NCBI GenBank assembly: GCA_965198725.1 | Contig: CBDAPX010000001.1 | Coordinates: 1,860,001 to 1,924,000, forward strand | Reading direction: 5' to 3' | Length of the DNA stretch: 64,000 nucleotides | Source: CBDAPX01 sp965198725 | GTDB taxonomy: Bacteria; Pseudomonadota; Alphaproteobacteria; Rhodobacterales; Rhodobacteraceae | In this document: piece by piece, positions 7,180-15,562 of the stretch | Position numbering within the stretch: the stretch's first letter is position 1 | Layout of the letters: the number at the start of each line of letters is the position of its first letter | Translations under genes and position numbers: made by a program | The notes under the pieces: model-generated | Seen by the model: only the letters and a program-made list of their open reading frames with translations | Database searches by the model: none | Told to the model about the DNA's origin: nothing

Positions 7180-8582
7180 CCCCTGCCACCAAACTGCCCG
7201 GAGATGTTGGACCGATCCATTTCGTGGGTATCGGCGGCATTGGCATGTCGGGCATCGCCGAGGTTCTCTTGAACCACGGCTATATCGTGCAAGGCTCGGA
7301 CCTGAAATCATCGAAAATCACCCAACGGCTGCAGGATCAGGGGGCGACAATTTTCGAAGGCCAGCGCGCCGAAAACCTCGAAGGGGCCGAGGTGGTTGTC
7401 ATTTCGTCAGCCATCAAACCGGGCAACCCGGAACTGGATGCGGCCCGTGCCATGGGTTTGCCGGTCGTGCGTCGGGCCGAGATGCTGGCCGAGCTAATGC
7501 GGCTGAAATCCAATGTTGCTGTTGCTGGCACGCACGGCAAAACGACGACGACGACAATGGTGGCGACCCTGCTTGATGCCGGAAACTTCGATCCGACCGT
7601 TGTGAACGGCGGCATCATTCACGCCTATGGCTCTAACGCGCGCATGGGGCAGGGCGAATGGATGGTGGTCGAGGCGGATGAGAGCGACGGCACCTTCAAC
7701 CGGTTGCCAGCCACAATCGCGATCGTCACAAACATTGACCCCGAGCATATGGAACATTGGGGCGATTTTGACACGCTGCGCCAAGGGTTTCTGGATTTTG
7801 TTTCGAACATTCCATTTTATGGTTTGGCGGTCTGTTGCACGGATCACCCAGAGGTGCAGGCGCTGGTCGGTAAAATTTCGGATCGGCGTGTTGTGACCTA
7901 TGGCTTTAATGCGCAGGCGGATGTTCGCGCGGTCAACCTGACCTACAAGGGTGGGGTCGCCCATTTCGATATCGCACTGCAGGCCGACGAGATGGTCGTG
8001 ACGGGCTGCACACTGCCCATGCCCGGGGACCACAATGTGTCAAATGCGCTGGCCGCCGTGGCCGTGGCCCGCCATCTGGGTATGAAAGCCGAAGAAATCC
8101 GCGAAGCGCTGGCCGCCTTTGCAGGTGTGAACCGCCGCTTTACCAAGGTTGGAGAGGTCAATGGCGTCACGATCATCGATGACTACGGTCACCACCCGGT
8201 TGAGATTTCCGCGGTTCTGAAAGCCGCGCGTCAGGCGACAGAGGGCCGCGTGATCGCCGTGCATCAGCCGCACCGCTATACCCGGCTTGCAGATCTTTTT
8301 GACGAATTCTGCGCTTGTTTCAACGAGGCCGATGTGGTCGCCATTGCCGAGGTGTTTGCGGCTGGCGAGGACCCGATCCCGGGGGCGAGCCGTGATGACC
8401 TTGTTCAGGGCCTGATCCGGCATGGACACCGACATGCGCGCAGCATCGTGGATGAAAACGATTTGGAACGTCTGGTTCGGGAACAGGCTGGACCGGGCGA
8501 CATGGTTGTGTGCCTGGGCGCCGGTACGATCAGCGCATGGGCCAATGGCTTGCCCGCACGCCTGATGGACAAAGCATCATGA
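7176..8582 (+). CDS. murC: UDP-N-acetylmuramate--L-alanine ligase
   Basis: MurC performs the first amino-acid addition in peptidoglycan precursor synthesis, joining L-alanine to UDP-MurNAc with ATP. The 468-residue protein has the N-terminal HFVGIGGIGMSGIAE nucleotide-binding motif (about 11-25), the ATP loop GTHGKTTTTT (about 115-124), EADESDGTF, HNVSNALAA, and the C-terminal FAGVNRRFTKVG and DDYGHHPVEI signatures. It overlaps murG upstream and a small membrane-protein gene downstream, both by ATGA, so translation is coupled along the cluster. Confidence 0.97.
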   Translation: MTPATKLPGDVGPIHFVGIGGIGMSGIAEVLLNHGYIVQGSDLKSSKITQRLQDQGATIFEGQRAENLEGAEVVVISSAIKPGNPELDAARAMGLPVVRRAEMLAELMRLKSNVAVAGTHGKTTTTTMVATLLDAGNFDPTVVNGGIIHAYGSNARMGQGEWMVVEADESDGTFNRLPATIAIVTNIDPEHMEHWGDFDTLRQGFLDFVSNIPFYGLAVCCTDHPEVQALVGKISDRRVVTYGFNAQADVRAVNLTYKGGVAHFDIALQADEMVVTGCTLPMPGDHNVSNALAAVAVARHLGMKAEEIREALAAFAGVNRRFTKVGEVNGVTIIDDYGHHPVEISAVLKAARQATEGRVIAVHQPHRYTRLADLFDEFCACFNEADVVAIAEVFAAGEDPIPGASRDDLVQGLIRHGHRHARSIVDENDLERLVREQAGPGDMVVCLGAGTISAWANGLPARLMDKAS

Positions 8583-8833
8583 GCCTGTCCGTCATCCTTG
8601 CCATTGCATGGGTTTTCGCCTAGACCGCGATTGCCTTTTTGCCAATCCGGCATCAGATCAAACCGGGCACGGTTCTGTTGATCGCGGCGCCCGTCCTTAT
8701 AGTGTTTATCGGCTATCAGCACGGTTGGCTCTTTGGCCTTGCTGCGGTGTTGGCCTTCGTATCCATGTACCGCAACCCGCTGCGCTATGTCTTGGTCCGG
8801 TTGCGTGGGGAACGTCCGGAGATCCCGAAATGA
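8579..8833 (+). pseudogene. DUF2484-type small membrane protein with in-frame amber codon
   Basis: The reading frame starts at the ATG overlapping the murC stop (ATGA) and would encode about 84 residues, but codon 15 is TAG (8621-8623). Downstream of it the frame stays open to 8833 and ends in an ATGA overlap with the next gene. The N-terminal segment (MSLSVILAIAWVFA) parallels the start of the next gene (MTLSLILACSWAVLA), so these are tandem paralogs. Either the gene is inactivated, or translation restarts at the TTG at 8639 to give 64 residues, or the amber is suppressed. The preserved frame after the stop argues for a recent mutation or continued use. Confidence 0.7.
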
Positions 8834-9081
8834 CCCTGTCACTGATATTAGCCTGCAGCTGGGCCGTGTTGGCCAACATCCTTGCCGCGATCCCGTCCAA
8901 GGATAATCACTGGGCGCGCGCCTATTTCCTGATTGCCATCGGCATTCCGATCCTAGGCTTCGTAACTTATGAGAACGGACCGTGGTGGGGGCTGGCGGTG
9001 CTCTTGGCGGGAATGTCGATGTTGCGGTGGCCAGTGATGTACCTGGGGCGCTGGATCAAACAACAGTTCATCGGCGAATGA
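8830..9081 (+). CDS. DUF2484 family small membrane protein
   Basis: This 83-residue protein has two or three hydrophobic segments (about 3-18, 28-43 and 48-62) and a basic C-terminus. It looks like the DUF2484 proteins found in Rhodobacterales within the mur/fts cluster; no function is established. The ATG at 8830 overlaps the previous stop, and its own stop overlaps the next start, both as ATGA. Position between murC and murB suggests an envelope role, but that is inference from context only. Confidence 0.8.
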   Translation: MTLSLILACSWAVLANILAAIPSKDNHWARAYFLIAIGIPILGFVTYENGPWWGLAVLLAGMSMLRWPVMYLGRWIKQQFIGE

Positions 9082-9326
9082 GCGTTGCCGTTTTCGCGGC
9101 GGCGATGCTGGGCCTTTGGCTTGGCTTTCGGATGATCAAGCGAGAACGGGTCAGGCGTTTTGTGGGCACTGCCGTTGGCGCCGGTCTTGGGTCGGCCTCC
9201 TTTTTTGTCCTTAACGGTATCGGTCCGGCTTGGGTGTTGATGGTTGGATTTCTGTGCGCGCCGGTTCTGATCGGCATGCTGTTGGGCGGTGCGGCGGCGT
9301 GGCTCAGCCGCGACATCACCGAATAA
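9078..9326 (+). CDS. Small membrane protein in the dcw cluster, function unknown
   Basis: This 82-residue protein begins at the ATG at 9078, coupled by ATGA to the preceding DUF2484 gene. It has three hydrophobic stretches (about 3-15, 28-45 and 50-72), the first followed by a short basic patch (KRERVRR). I do not recognise a family. Third in a coupled run of small membrane proteins between murC and murB, it probably shares their expression and possibly their function. Confidence 0.7.
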   Translation: MSVAVFAAAMLGLWLGFRMIKRERVRRFVGTAVGAGLGSASFFVLNGIGPAWVLMVGFLCAPVLIGMLLGGAAAWLSRDITE

Positions 9327-9392
9327 TGGTGTAACACTCTTGCGTGGACGAAGAAGCTTGCGCAAATGGGGTGACCTCACTACCACGCGCGC

Positions 9393-10310
9393 ATGACTGA
9401 TCTTCCGACGCCACGCGGCAAACTGACCCCAAATCGCGCCCTCAACGAACTGACCTGGCTTCGGGTGGGCGGCCCGGCGGATTGGCTGTTTCAACCGGCC
9501 GACATCGATGATCTGTCCGATTTTCTAAAGGCACTGCCGAACGATGTGCAGGTTTTTCCCATGGGTGTCGGCAGCAATCTGATCGTCCGTGATGGTGGCC
9601 TGCGAGCGGTCGTCATTCGCTTGGGGCGTGGGTTTAATGGGATCGCTGTGAATGGCACGACTGTCACCGCCGGGGCCGCGGCATTGGGTGCGCATGTCGC
9701 GCGCAAGGCGGCGGATCAGGGCGTTGATCTGACATTTCTACGGACCATTCCGGGCAGCATTGGCGGCGCCGTGCGTATGAATGCCGGGTGTTATGGCAGC
9801 TATACGGCGGATGTTTTTGCCGCCGCTCGGGCGGTGTTGCGCTCGGGTGAGGTTGTGACACTGACCGCAGAAGATCTGAACTTTCAGTACCGACAATCCG
9901 ATCTGCCCATGGGCGCCGTTCTGATCGAGGCGACGTTTGACGCCCCGGTGGGCGAGCCAGCAGAGCTGCACGCCCGGATGGACAGCCAGATTGCCAAACG
10001 CGACGCAACGCAACCGACCAAGGATCGCAGCGCCGGGTCCACGTTTCGCAATCCTGCGGGGTTTTCAAGCACCGGTCGGGACGATGACGTCCATGATTTG
10101 AAAGCCTGGAAACTGATCGACGATGCCGGAATGCGGGGCGCTCGGGTGGGCGGCGCGCAAATGAGTGAAAAGCACTCGAACTTTTTGATCAATGCGGATG
10201 CGGCCAGCGCGTATGACCTCGAAACACTCGGCGAAGAGGTGCGAAAAAAGGTTTACGATTCAAGCGGTATCACGCTAGAATGGGAAATCATGCGGGTCGG
10301 TGATCCGTAG
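9393..10310 (+). CDS. murB: UDP-N-acetylenolpyruvoylglucosamine reductase
   Basis: MurB reduces UDP-GlcNAc-enolpyruvate to UDP-MurNAc with NADPH and bound FAD, the second committed step to peptidoglycan. The 305-residue protein has the N-terminal TWLRVGGPADWLF, the FAD-binding GVGSNLIVRDGG, the IPGSIGGAVRMNAGCYG motif with the conserved Gly/Asn-rich loop, and the substrate-side DRSAGSTFRNP containing the catalytic serine. The C-terminal KHSNFLIN is typical of the type II (short) MurB. Sixty-six bases separate it from the small membrane genes, and the start is the ATG at 9393 with no strong ribosome site. Confidence 0.96.
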   Translation: MTDLPTPRGKLTPNRALNELTWLRVGGPADWLFQPADIDDLSDFLKALPNDVQVFPMGVGSNLIVRDGGLRAVVIRLGRGFNGIAVNGTTVTAGAAALGAHVARKAADQGVDLTFLRTIPGSIGGAVRMNAGCYGSYTADVFAAARAVLRSGEVVTLTAEDLNFQYRQSDLPMGAVLIEATFDAPVGEPAELHARMDSQIAKRDATQPTKDRSAGSTFRNPAGFSSTGRDDDVHDLKAWKLIDDAGMRGARVGGAQMSEKHSNFLINADAASAYDLETLGEEVRKKVYDSSGITLEWEIMRVGDP

Positions 10311-10418
10311 GATGCAAAATCCGGGATGTGACACGCCAGACAGGCGATTTCAAACGGCGGCACACACCGGAAAAGACAAAAACGGGTTGTAAAAGCCCGA
10401 AGCATTTGAGGCACTATT

Positions 10419-11339
10419 GTGGGTCAGTCGAGCGGGACAACCCCCAAAGTGGCGGTATTAATGGGCGGGCCTTCGGCAGAGCGCGAAGTGTCGCTGTCCA
10501 CAGGGCGTGAATGCGCGGCCGCACTGCGGGGCGAAGGGTATGAGGTGACCGAGCTGGATGCCGGTCCGGACCTCTCGGAGCGTTTGCGTTCATTGCAGCC
10601 AGATGTTGTGTTCAACGCCTTGCATGGTCGTTGGGGCGAAGACGGTTGTGTTCAGGGCCTGCTGGAATGGCTGCAAATTCCGTATACGCATTCGGGCGTT
10701 TTCGCCTCTGCCTTGGCGATGGACAAACAGCGGTCCAAAGCAGTCTACGAACAAGTGGGATTGCCAGTGGTGCCTTCGGTCATCGCGGCCAAAGAAGACG
10801 TCATGGCAAATCACGTGATGCCCACGCCTTACGTGGTTAAGCCCAACAACGAAGGGTCTTCGGTCGGCGTTTACCTCGTGCATGAGGATGCCAATGGCCC
10901 GCCGCAACTGTCCGGCGATATGCCGGACGACGTGATGGTCGAGGCCTTTGCGGCAGGGCGCGAACTGACAACGACGGTCATCGGGGATCGGGCACTGACC
11001 GTGACCGACATTCTGACCGATGGCTGGTATGATTACGATGCAAAGTACAAGCCGGGCGGATCGCGGCACGTGGTGCCAGCAGACGTCCCGCAAGAGATTT
11101 TCGACCTCTGTATGGACTATGCCCTGCGCGCGCATCGGGCACTGGGGTGTCGCGGTGTCAGCCGTACGGATTTCCGCTGGGATGAAGGCAAAGGCGCTGC
11201 GGGATTGGTCCTGCTGGAAACCAATACACAACCCGGAATGACACCCACATCACTAACGCCCGAGCAGGCGCAAGCCGTGGGCATGACCTTTGGCCAGCTC
11301 TGCGCCTGGATGGTGGAGGATGCGTCATGCAACAGATAA
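10419..11339 (+). CDS. ddl: D-alanine--D-alanine ligase
   Basis: Ddl joins two D-alanines with ATP to form the dipeptide used by MurF. The 306-residue ATP-grasp protein has the N-terminal VLMGGPSAEREVSL (about 11-24), the central YVVKPNNEGSSVGV nucleotide-binding segment, and the C-terminal LLETNTQPGMTPTSL metal and substrate site. The start is a GTG at 10419 with GAGG seven bases upstream; no better ATG exists before the first conserved motif. A gap of about 108 bases follows murB, and ftsQ starts inside its last codons. Confidence 0.96.
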   Translation: MGQSSGTTPKVAVLMGGPSAEREVSLSTGRECAAALRGEGYEVTELDAGPDLSERLRSLQPDVVFNALHGRWGEDGCVQGLLEWLQIPYTHSGVFASALAMDKQRSKAVYEQVGLPVVPSVIAAKEDVMANHVMPTPYVVKPNNEGSSVGVYLVHEDANGPPQLSGDMPDDVMVEAFAAGRELTTTVIGDRALTVTDILTDGWYDYDAKYKPGGSRHVVPADVPQEIFDLCMDYALRAHRALGCRGVSRTDFRWDEGKGAAGLVLLETNTQPGMTPTSLTPEQAQAVGMTFGQLCAWMVEDASCNR

Positions 11340-12199
11340 GCGAACCGCAACACGATCCTGCACCGTCCCGCTGGGCGTATCGCGTCGAAAGATGGATGCT
11401 GACGCCGGGCATGCGTTTGGGGCTGCGTATCGGTGTGCCCGGGCTTTTGGTCTGTGCGGCCACCAGCTTGTTCCTGGCCAGCGAAGACAGACGGGACGCC
11501 TTGTCAGTCTTTTTTGCCCAGACCCTTGCAAGCTTGCAGGAACGCCCGGAATTCATGGTCAACGCCATGGCGATTGATGGGGCGGGGCGCGCCTTGGACG
11601 AGGACATTCGCGAAATCATCCCGATCGATTTCCCTGTCAGTTCTTTTGACCTCGATGTCGAACACATCCGGACCCAGATCGCCGGTTTGGATCCTGTGAA
11701 ATCAGCAGGCGTGCGCATCCGGCCCGGCGGTATTCTGCAGGTGGATGTTGTCGAACGGACACCTGCGCTGATCTGGCGGGATCGCGATGGTCTGTCTCTA
11801 TTGGATGAAACCGGGGCACATGTTGATGAGATTGCGCTGCGGTCTCAGCATCCGGACCTGCCGTTGATCGCGGGGGACGCGGCGGATGAGGCCGTGGATG
11901 AAGCGTTGGCGCTTTTTGCGGCGGCCACGCCTTTGGATGATCGGTTGCGCGGCCTTGTTCGGATCGGGGAACGGCGCTGGGATGTGGTGCTGGACGGAGG
12001 ACAGCGCATTTTGCTGCCCGCGGATGATCCGGTGCGCGCCTTGGACCGTGTTTTGGCACTGAACGAAGCCAAGGACATGCTGGAACGTGATTTGGCCGTT
12101 GTGGACATGCGGCTGGGGCGCAGGCCCACCCTCAGAATGAACGAGAACGCGGTGTCGGAATGGCGACGCATCCGCGCAATGACAGTGAGCGAACAATAA
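11327..12199 (+). CDS. ftsQ: Cell division protein FtsQ
   Basis: FtsQ is a bitopic divisome scaffold that links FtsB/FtsL to later proteins. The 290-residue protein has a cytoplasmic N-terminus, one membrane segment (about 35-55), a POTRA-like domain (about 78-150) and a beta domain ending near 270. Sequence divergence is normal for FtsQ; the assignment rests on this layout and on position between ddl and ftsA. It overlaps ddl by 13 bases and ends two bases before the ftsA ATG, so the three genes are coupled. Confidence 0.93.
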   Translation: MQQISEPQHDPAPSRWAYRVERWMLTPGMRLGLRIGVPGLLVCAATSLFLASEDRRDALSVFFAQTLASLQERPEFMVNAMAIDGAGRALDEDIREIIPIDFPVSSFDLDVEHIRTQIAGLDPVKSAGVRIRPGGILQVDVVERTPALIWRDRDGLSLLDETGAHVDEIALRSQHPDLPLIAGDAADEAVDEALALFAAATPLDDRLRGLVRIGERRWDVVLDGGQRILLPADDPVRALDRVLALNEAKDMLERDLAVVDMRLGRRPTLRMNENAVSEWRRIRAMTVSEQ

Positions 12200-12201
12200 A
12201 A

Positions 12202-13536
12202 ATGAAAGATCTTTACCAGTCTCAGCGCACGATGCGGCAGATGCGCAAACAGGCGATGCAACGCGGTGTGGTCGCCATTCTGGATGTGGGCAGCAACAAG
12301 ATCGCCTGTCTCGTCTTGCGGTTCGATGGCAGCAACCGGCTGAGCGACGACAATTCGATCGGATCTTTGGCAGGGCAGTCGGGTTTTCGCGTGATTGGTG
12401 CGGCCACAACCCGGTCGCGCGGGGTACAGTTTGGTGAAATCACCGCGATGCAGGAAACCGAGCGTGCCATTCGCACGGCCATTCAAGGCGCGCAAAAGAT
12501 GGCTGAAATCCGTGTGGATCACGTCATCGCATGTTTTTCAGGGGCACAGCCGCGCTCTTACGGTCTGGATGCAGCCATCGAGGTTGAAGGCCAGGTTGTG
12601 ACCGAAGCCGAAGTGGCCCGCGTCTTATCTGCCTGCGATGTTCCCGAATACGGAGCGGGGCGCGAGGTATTGCATGCGCAGCCGGTGAACTTTGCACTGG
12701 ATCATCGGTCGGGCCTTTCAGATCCGCGCGGTCAACTGGGCATGCAGCTGGCCGTCGATATGCACATGCTGACGGTCGATGCGCCGGCCATTCAAAACCT
12801 CGTTCATTGTATTAAGCGCTGTGATCTTGAGCTGGCTGGTATTGCGTCCTCGGCCTATGCCTCTGGGATTGCGTCGCTTGTCGAAGACGAACAAGAGTTG
12901 GGCGCGGCTTGTGTCGATATCGGGGGTGGCACCACCGGCGTTTCGATATTCATGAAAAAACACATGATCTATGCCGACAGTGTGCCGATGGGCGGCGATC
13001 ACGTCACCGGCGACATTTCCATGGGTCTGAGCGTTCCCACGGCAAATGCCGAACGGATCAAAACCTTTTACGGCGGGGTGCATGCCACCGGCATGGATGA
13101 CCGCGAAATGATCGAGATCGGCGGCGAAACCGGCGATTGGGAACATGACCGGCGCAAGGTCAGCCGCGCAGAATTGATCGGCATCATGCGCCCGCGGGTC
13201 GAAGAAATCCTCGAAGAAGTGCGCACGCGATTGGACGCAGCCGGGTTTGAGCATTTGCCAAGCCAACAGATCGTTCTGACCGGCGGCGGCAGCCAGATCC
13301 CCGGTCTGGACGGACTGGCCAGTCGCATCCTGGGCCAACAAGTTCGTTTGGGCCGCCCGTTGCGGGTTCATGGCCTGCCACAAGCCGCGACCGGCCCTGG
13401 CTTTTCCAGCGCTGTCGGCATGTGCCTTTTTGCGGCGCATCCGCAGGACGAATGGTGGGATTTTGAAATCCCCGTCGACAAATATTCCGCGCGCTCCTTC
13501 CGTCGGGCGGTCAAATGGTTCCGCGACAATTGGTAA
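12202..13536 (+). CDS. ftsA: Cell division protein FtsA
   Basis: FtsA is the actin-like membrane tether for FtsZ. The 444-residue protein has the ATPase phosphate-1 loop (VAILDVGSNKIACLV, about 21-35), an SHS2/1C insertion, the phosphate-2 loop ACVDIGGGTTGVSIF, the adenosine motif VLTGGGSQIPGL, and a C-terminal basic amphipathic tail (SARSFRRAVKWFRDNW) suited to membrane binding. The ATG at 12202 directly follows the ftsQ stop; an in-frame ATG at 12160 lies within ftsQ and is less likely. Confidence 0.96.
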   Translation: MKDLYQSQRTMRQMRKQAMQRGVVAILDVGSNKIACLVLRFDGSNRLSDDNSIGSLAGQSGFRVIGAATTRSRGVQFGEITAMQETERAIRTAIQGAQKMAEIRVDHVIACFSGAQPRSYGLDAAIEVEGQVVTEAEVARVLSACDVPEYGAGREVLHAQPVNFALDHRSGLSDPRGQLGMQLAVDMHMLTVDAPAIQNLVHCIKRCDLELAGIASSAYASGIASLVEDEQELGAACVDIGGGTTGVSIFMKKHMIYADSVPMGGDHVTGDISMGLSVPTANAERIKTFYGGVHATGMDDREMIEIGGETGDWEHDRRKVSRAELIGIMRPRVEEILEEVRTRLDAAGFEHLPSQQIVLTGGGSQIPGLDGLASRILGQQVRLGRPLRVHGLPQAATGPGFSSAVGMCLFAAHPQDEWWDFEIPVDKYSARSFRRAVKWFRDNW

Positions 13537-13712
13537 CCGCAAAATCTTGCCGGTTCGCAGAGATACAGACAAAAGTGGCAGAATTATGCCTATATTTTGG
13601 GGCATTTTTGCGTTTTTTAGGTGACGAACGGCCGCAGTAGCGGTAGAATCGTGAGGTTATAAGGTAAAAAACGCCCGCGAATGCGGGTCGGCAGCACAGG
13701 CGGACAGATCAC
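13537..13712 (+). promoter_or_regulatory. ftsA-ftsZ intergenic leader with small hairpin
   Basis: These 176 bases probably hold an ftsZ promoter. A short stem (CCCGC-GAAT-GCGGG, 13674-13687) lies in the leader about 25 bases before the start, and AGGCGGA serves as ribosome site. One GAATC (a GANTC methylation site of the CcrM type) occurs near 13646. No clear sigma-70 boxes stand out. Confidence 0.4.
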
Positions 13713-15356
13713 ATGACATTGAACCTTTCGATGCCCGGACAGGAAGATCTTAAACCCCGGATCACCGTGTTCGGTGTCGGCGGGGCAGGCGGCAACGCCG
13801 TCAATAACATGATCGAAAAAGAGCTCGACGGAGTGGACTTTGTCGTCGCCAACACCGACGCGCAGGCGCTTCAGCAAAGCAACTCGCAAGCGCGGGTTCA
13901 GCTGGGCGTCAAAGTTACCGAGGGCTTGGGTGCAGGCGCGCGGGCCAGCGTTGGTGCGGCAGCCGCCGAAGAAAGTATCGAACAGATCGTCGATCACCTT
14001 GCGGGCGCGCATATGTGCTTCATCACCGCCGGTATGGGCGGTGGCACCGGCACCGGCGCGGCCCCGATCATTGCGCAAGCGGCGCGTGAACTGGGGGTGC
14101 TGACCGTCGGTGTTGTGACCAAGCCGTTTCAGTTCGAAGGCGGCAAACGGATGCGTCAAGCCGAAGACGGCGTTGAAGCTCTGCAAAAAGTTGTCGACAC
14201 CCTGATCATCATTCCGAACCAGAACCTTTTCCGTCTGGCGAACGAAAAAACGACCTTTACCGAGGCGTTTTCGATGGCTGATGACGTTCTCTATCAAGGC
14301 GTTAAGGGCGTGACCGACCTGATGGTGCGTCCGGGCCTGATCAACCTCGACTTTGCCGATGTTCGCGCCGTTATGGACGAAATGGGCAAGGCGATGATGG
14401 GGACAGGCGAGGCCGAGGGTGAAGATCGCGCGATCCAAGCCGCGGAAAAAGCCATCGCAAACCCGCTGTTGGACGAAATTTCCCTGCGCGGTGCCAAAGG
14501 CGTTCTGATCAACATCACCGGCAGCCACGACCTGACGTTGTTCGAACTGGATGAAGCGGCCAACCGTATCCGCGAAGAAGTTGATCCAGATGCCAACATC
14601 ATCGTTGGCAGCACGCTGGATACGAATATGGAAGGCGCAATGCGTGTTAGTGTCGTTGCAACGGGCATCGATGCTTCCGAAGTGCATACCGACATTCCAG
14701 TGCCACGTCGCCCGATGTCTGCACCGCTGACAACAACCGTTTCGGCAGAAGTGGCCAAGGCAGCGCGTCCCGAAGCTCTGACTTTGAAGGAAGAGGTTGC
14801 GGAAGAGTACGAAGCACCTGTCGAAGCCGCAGCACCGCAGGTCGCGTTCGAAGGTATGGAAGTTGAAGAGGTGGCCGCGTCCGATTTGGCCGAAGATCTG
14901 TTCGATGACGAGCCGCAGGAAGTCGCCGCATTTGACGATGGTCTGCCGCCGCCAGCGTATCAGCCCGAAGTTCCTGCGTTCGAGCCGCAGGCCGATATGT
15001 TCGAGGACCCAACAGAGGCATTCGTTGCCCCCAAGGCGCCAGCTCCGGGAACACCAACACCAGAAACCATGCAACGTCTTCGCGCAGCCGTCGATAAGGC
15101 AGCACCGGATGCCGCGCGGCCTGTGCCAACAGCGGTACCTGCGCCAGAGCCGGAGAAGCGTGGATTCGGCATCAATTCGCTGATCAACCGCATGACAGGG
15201 CAAGGTGCAGAAACACCGGCAGACACCGGAGCGCAAGCCGCGCGTCAGCAACCTTCGGTCAATCAACCTGCCGTAGGGGCAGCGCCGCAACGCGCCGCCG
15301 ATCCCAACCAGGAACGGATTGAAATTCCGGCCTTCCTGCGTCGGCAAGCCAATTAA
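13713..15356 (+). CDS. ftsZ: Cell division protein FtsZ
   Basis: FtsZ is the tubulin-like GTPase that forms the Z ring. The 547-residue protein has the GTP tubulin signature GMGGGTGTGAAP (about 107-118), the N-terminal GVGGAGGNAVNNMI, a T7 loop (NLDFADVRAVM), and the extreme C-terminal peptide RIEIPAFLRRQAN that binds FtsA. Between residue 340 and the tail is a linker of about 190 residues, rich in Glu, Pro, Ala and Gln. This makes it much longer than the 383-residue E. coli protein, as in other alphaproteobacteria. It has its own leader upstream and a terminator downstream. Confidence 0.98.
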   Translation: MTLNLSMPGQEDLKPRITVFGVGGAGGNAVNNMIEKELDGVDFVVANTDAQALQQSNSQARVQLGVKVTEGLGAGARASVGAAAAEESIEQIVDHLAGAHMCFITAGMGGGTGTGAAPIIAQAARELGVLTVGVVTKPFQFEGGKRMRQAEDGVEALQKVVDTLIIIPNQNLFRLANEKTTFTEAFSMADDVLYQGVKGVTDLMVRPGLINLDFADVRAVMDEMGKAMMGTGEAEGEDRAIQAAEKAIANPLLDEISLRGAKGVLINITGSHDLTLFELDEAANRIREEVDPDANIIVGSTLDTNMEGAMRVSVVATGIDASEVHTDIPVPRRPMSAPLTTTVSAEVAKAARPEALTLKEEVAEEYEAPVEAAAPQVAFEGMEVEEVAASDLAEDLFDDEPQEVAAFDDGLPPPAYQPEVPAFEPQADMFEDPTEAFVAPKAPAPGTPTPETMQRLRAAVDKAAPDAARPVPTAVPAPEPEKRGFGINSLINRMTGQGAETPADTGAQAARQQPSVNQPAVGAAPQRAADPNQERIEIPAFLRRQAN

Positions 15357-15377
15357 TTTCAGTCACAAAGTAACTAC

Positions 15378-15404
15378 AAAAGGCCAGCAATCGGTGGCCT
15401 TTTT
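15378..15404 (+). terminator. Rho-independent terminator after ftsZ
   Basis: A hairpin AAAGGCCA / TGGCCTTT with an 8-base loop, followed directly by a T-run, lies about 22 bases past the ftsZ stop. It separates the dcw transcript from lpxC. Confidence 0.85.
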
Positions 15405-15562
15405 CCATTTAAAAATAACGACTTGCGCTGGATTAAGCAAAGAATCGCCGACCTCAATTCGCGATGTTTCAGTCGGTTACAAAGATTGAGTTGTATGGAC
15501 CGTGGGCTCTGTTTACCTGACGGTCAAGCAGTCAGGGGGACTGCGCCACTCTTGAGGTCACC
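15405..15562 (+). promoter_or_regulatory. lpxC upstream region
   Basis: About 158 bases between the ftsZ terminator and lpxC must hold the lpxC promoter. One GAATC site is present near 15444. GAGG at 15554-15557 is a ribosome site for the GTG start. I see no clear operator. Confidence 0.4.

Noticed and set aside
8621..8623. TAG as pyrrolysine or other recoding
   Set aside because: No methylamine methyltransferase or pyl genes are in view, and the product is not a known recoded family; mutation or restart is simpler.
10328..10510. 60-codon frame between murB and ddl
   Set aside because: Overlaps the ddl start in another frame and lacks a ribosome site or recognisable pattern.
13617..15347. 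576-codon minus-strand frame opposite ftsZ
   Set aside because: Shadow frame with Cys/Arg/His-rich composition; FtsZ on the plus strand is unambiguous.
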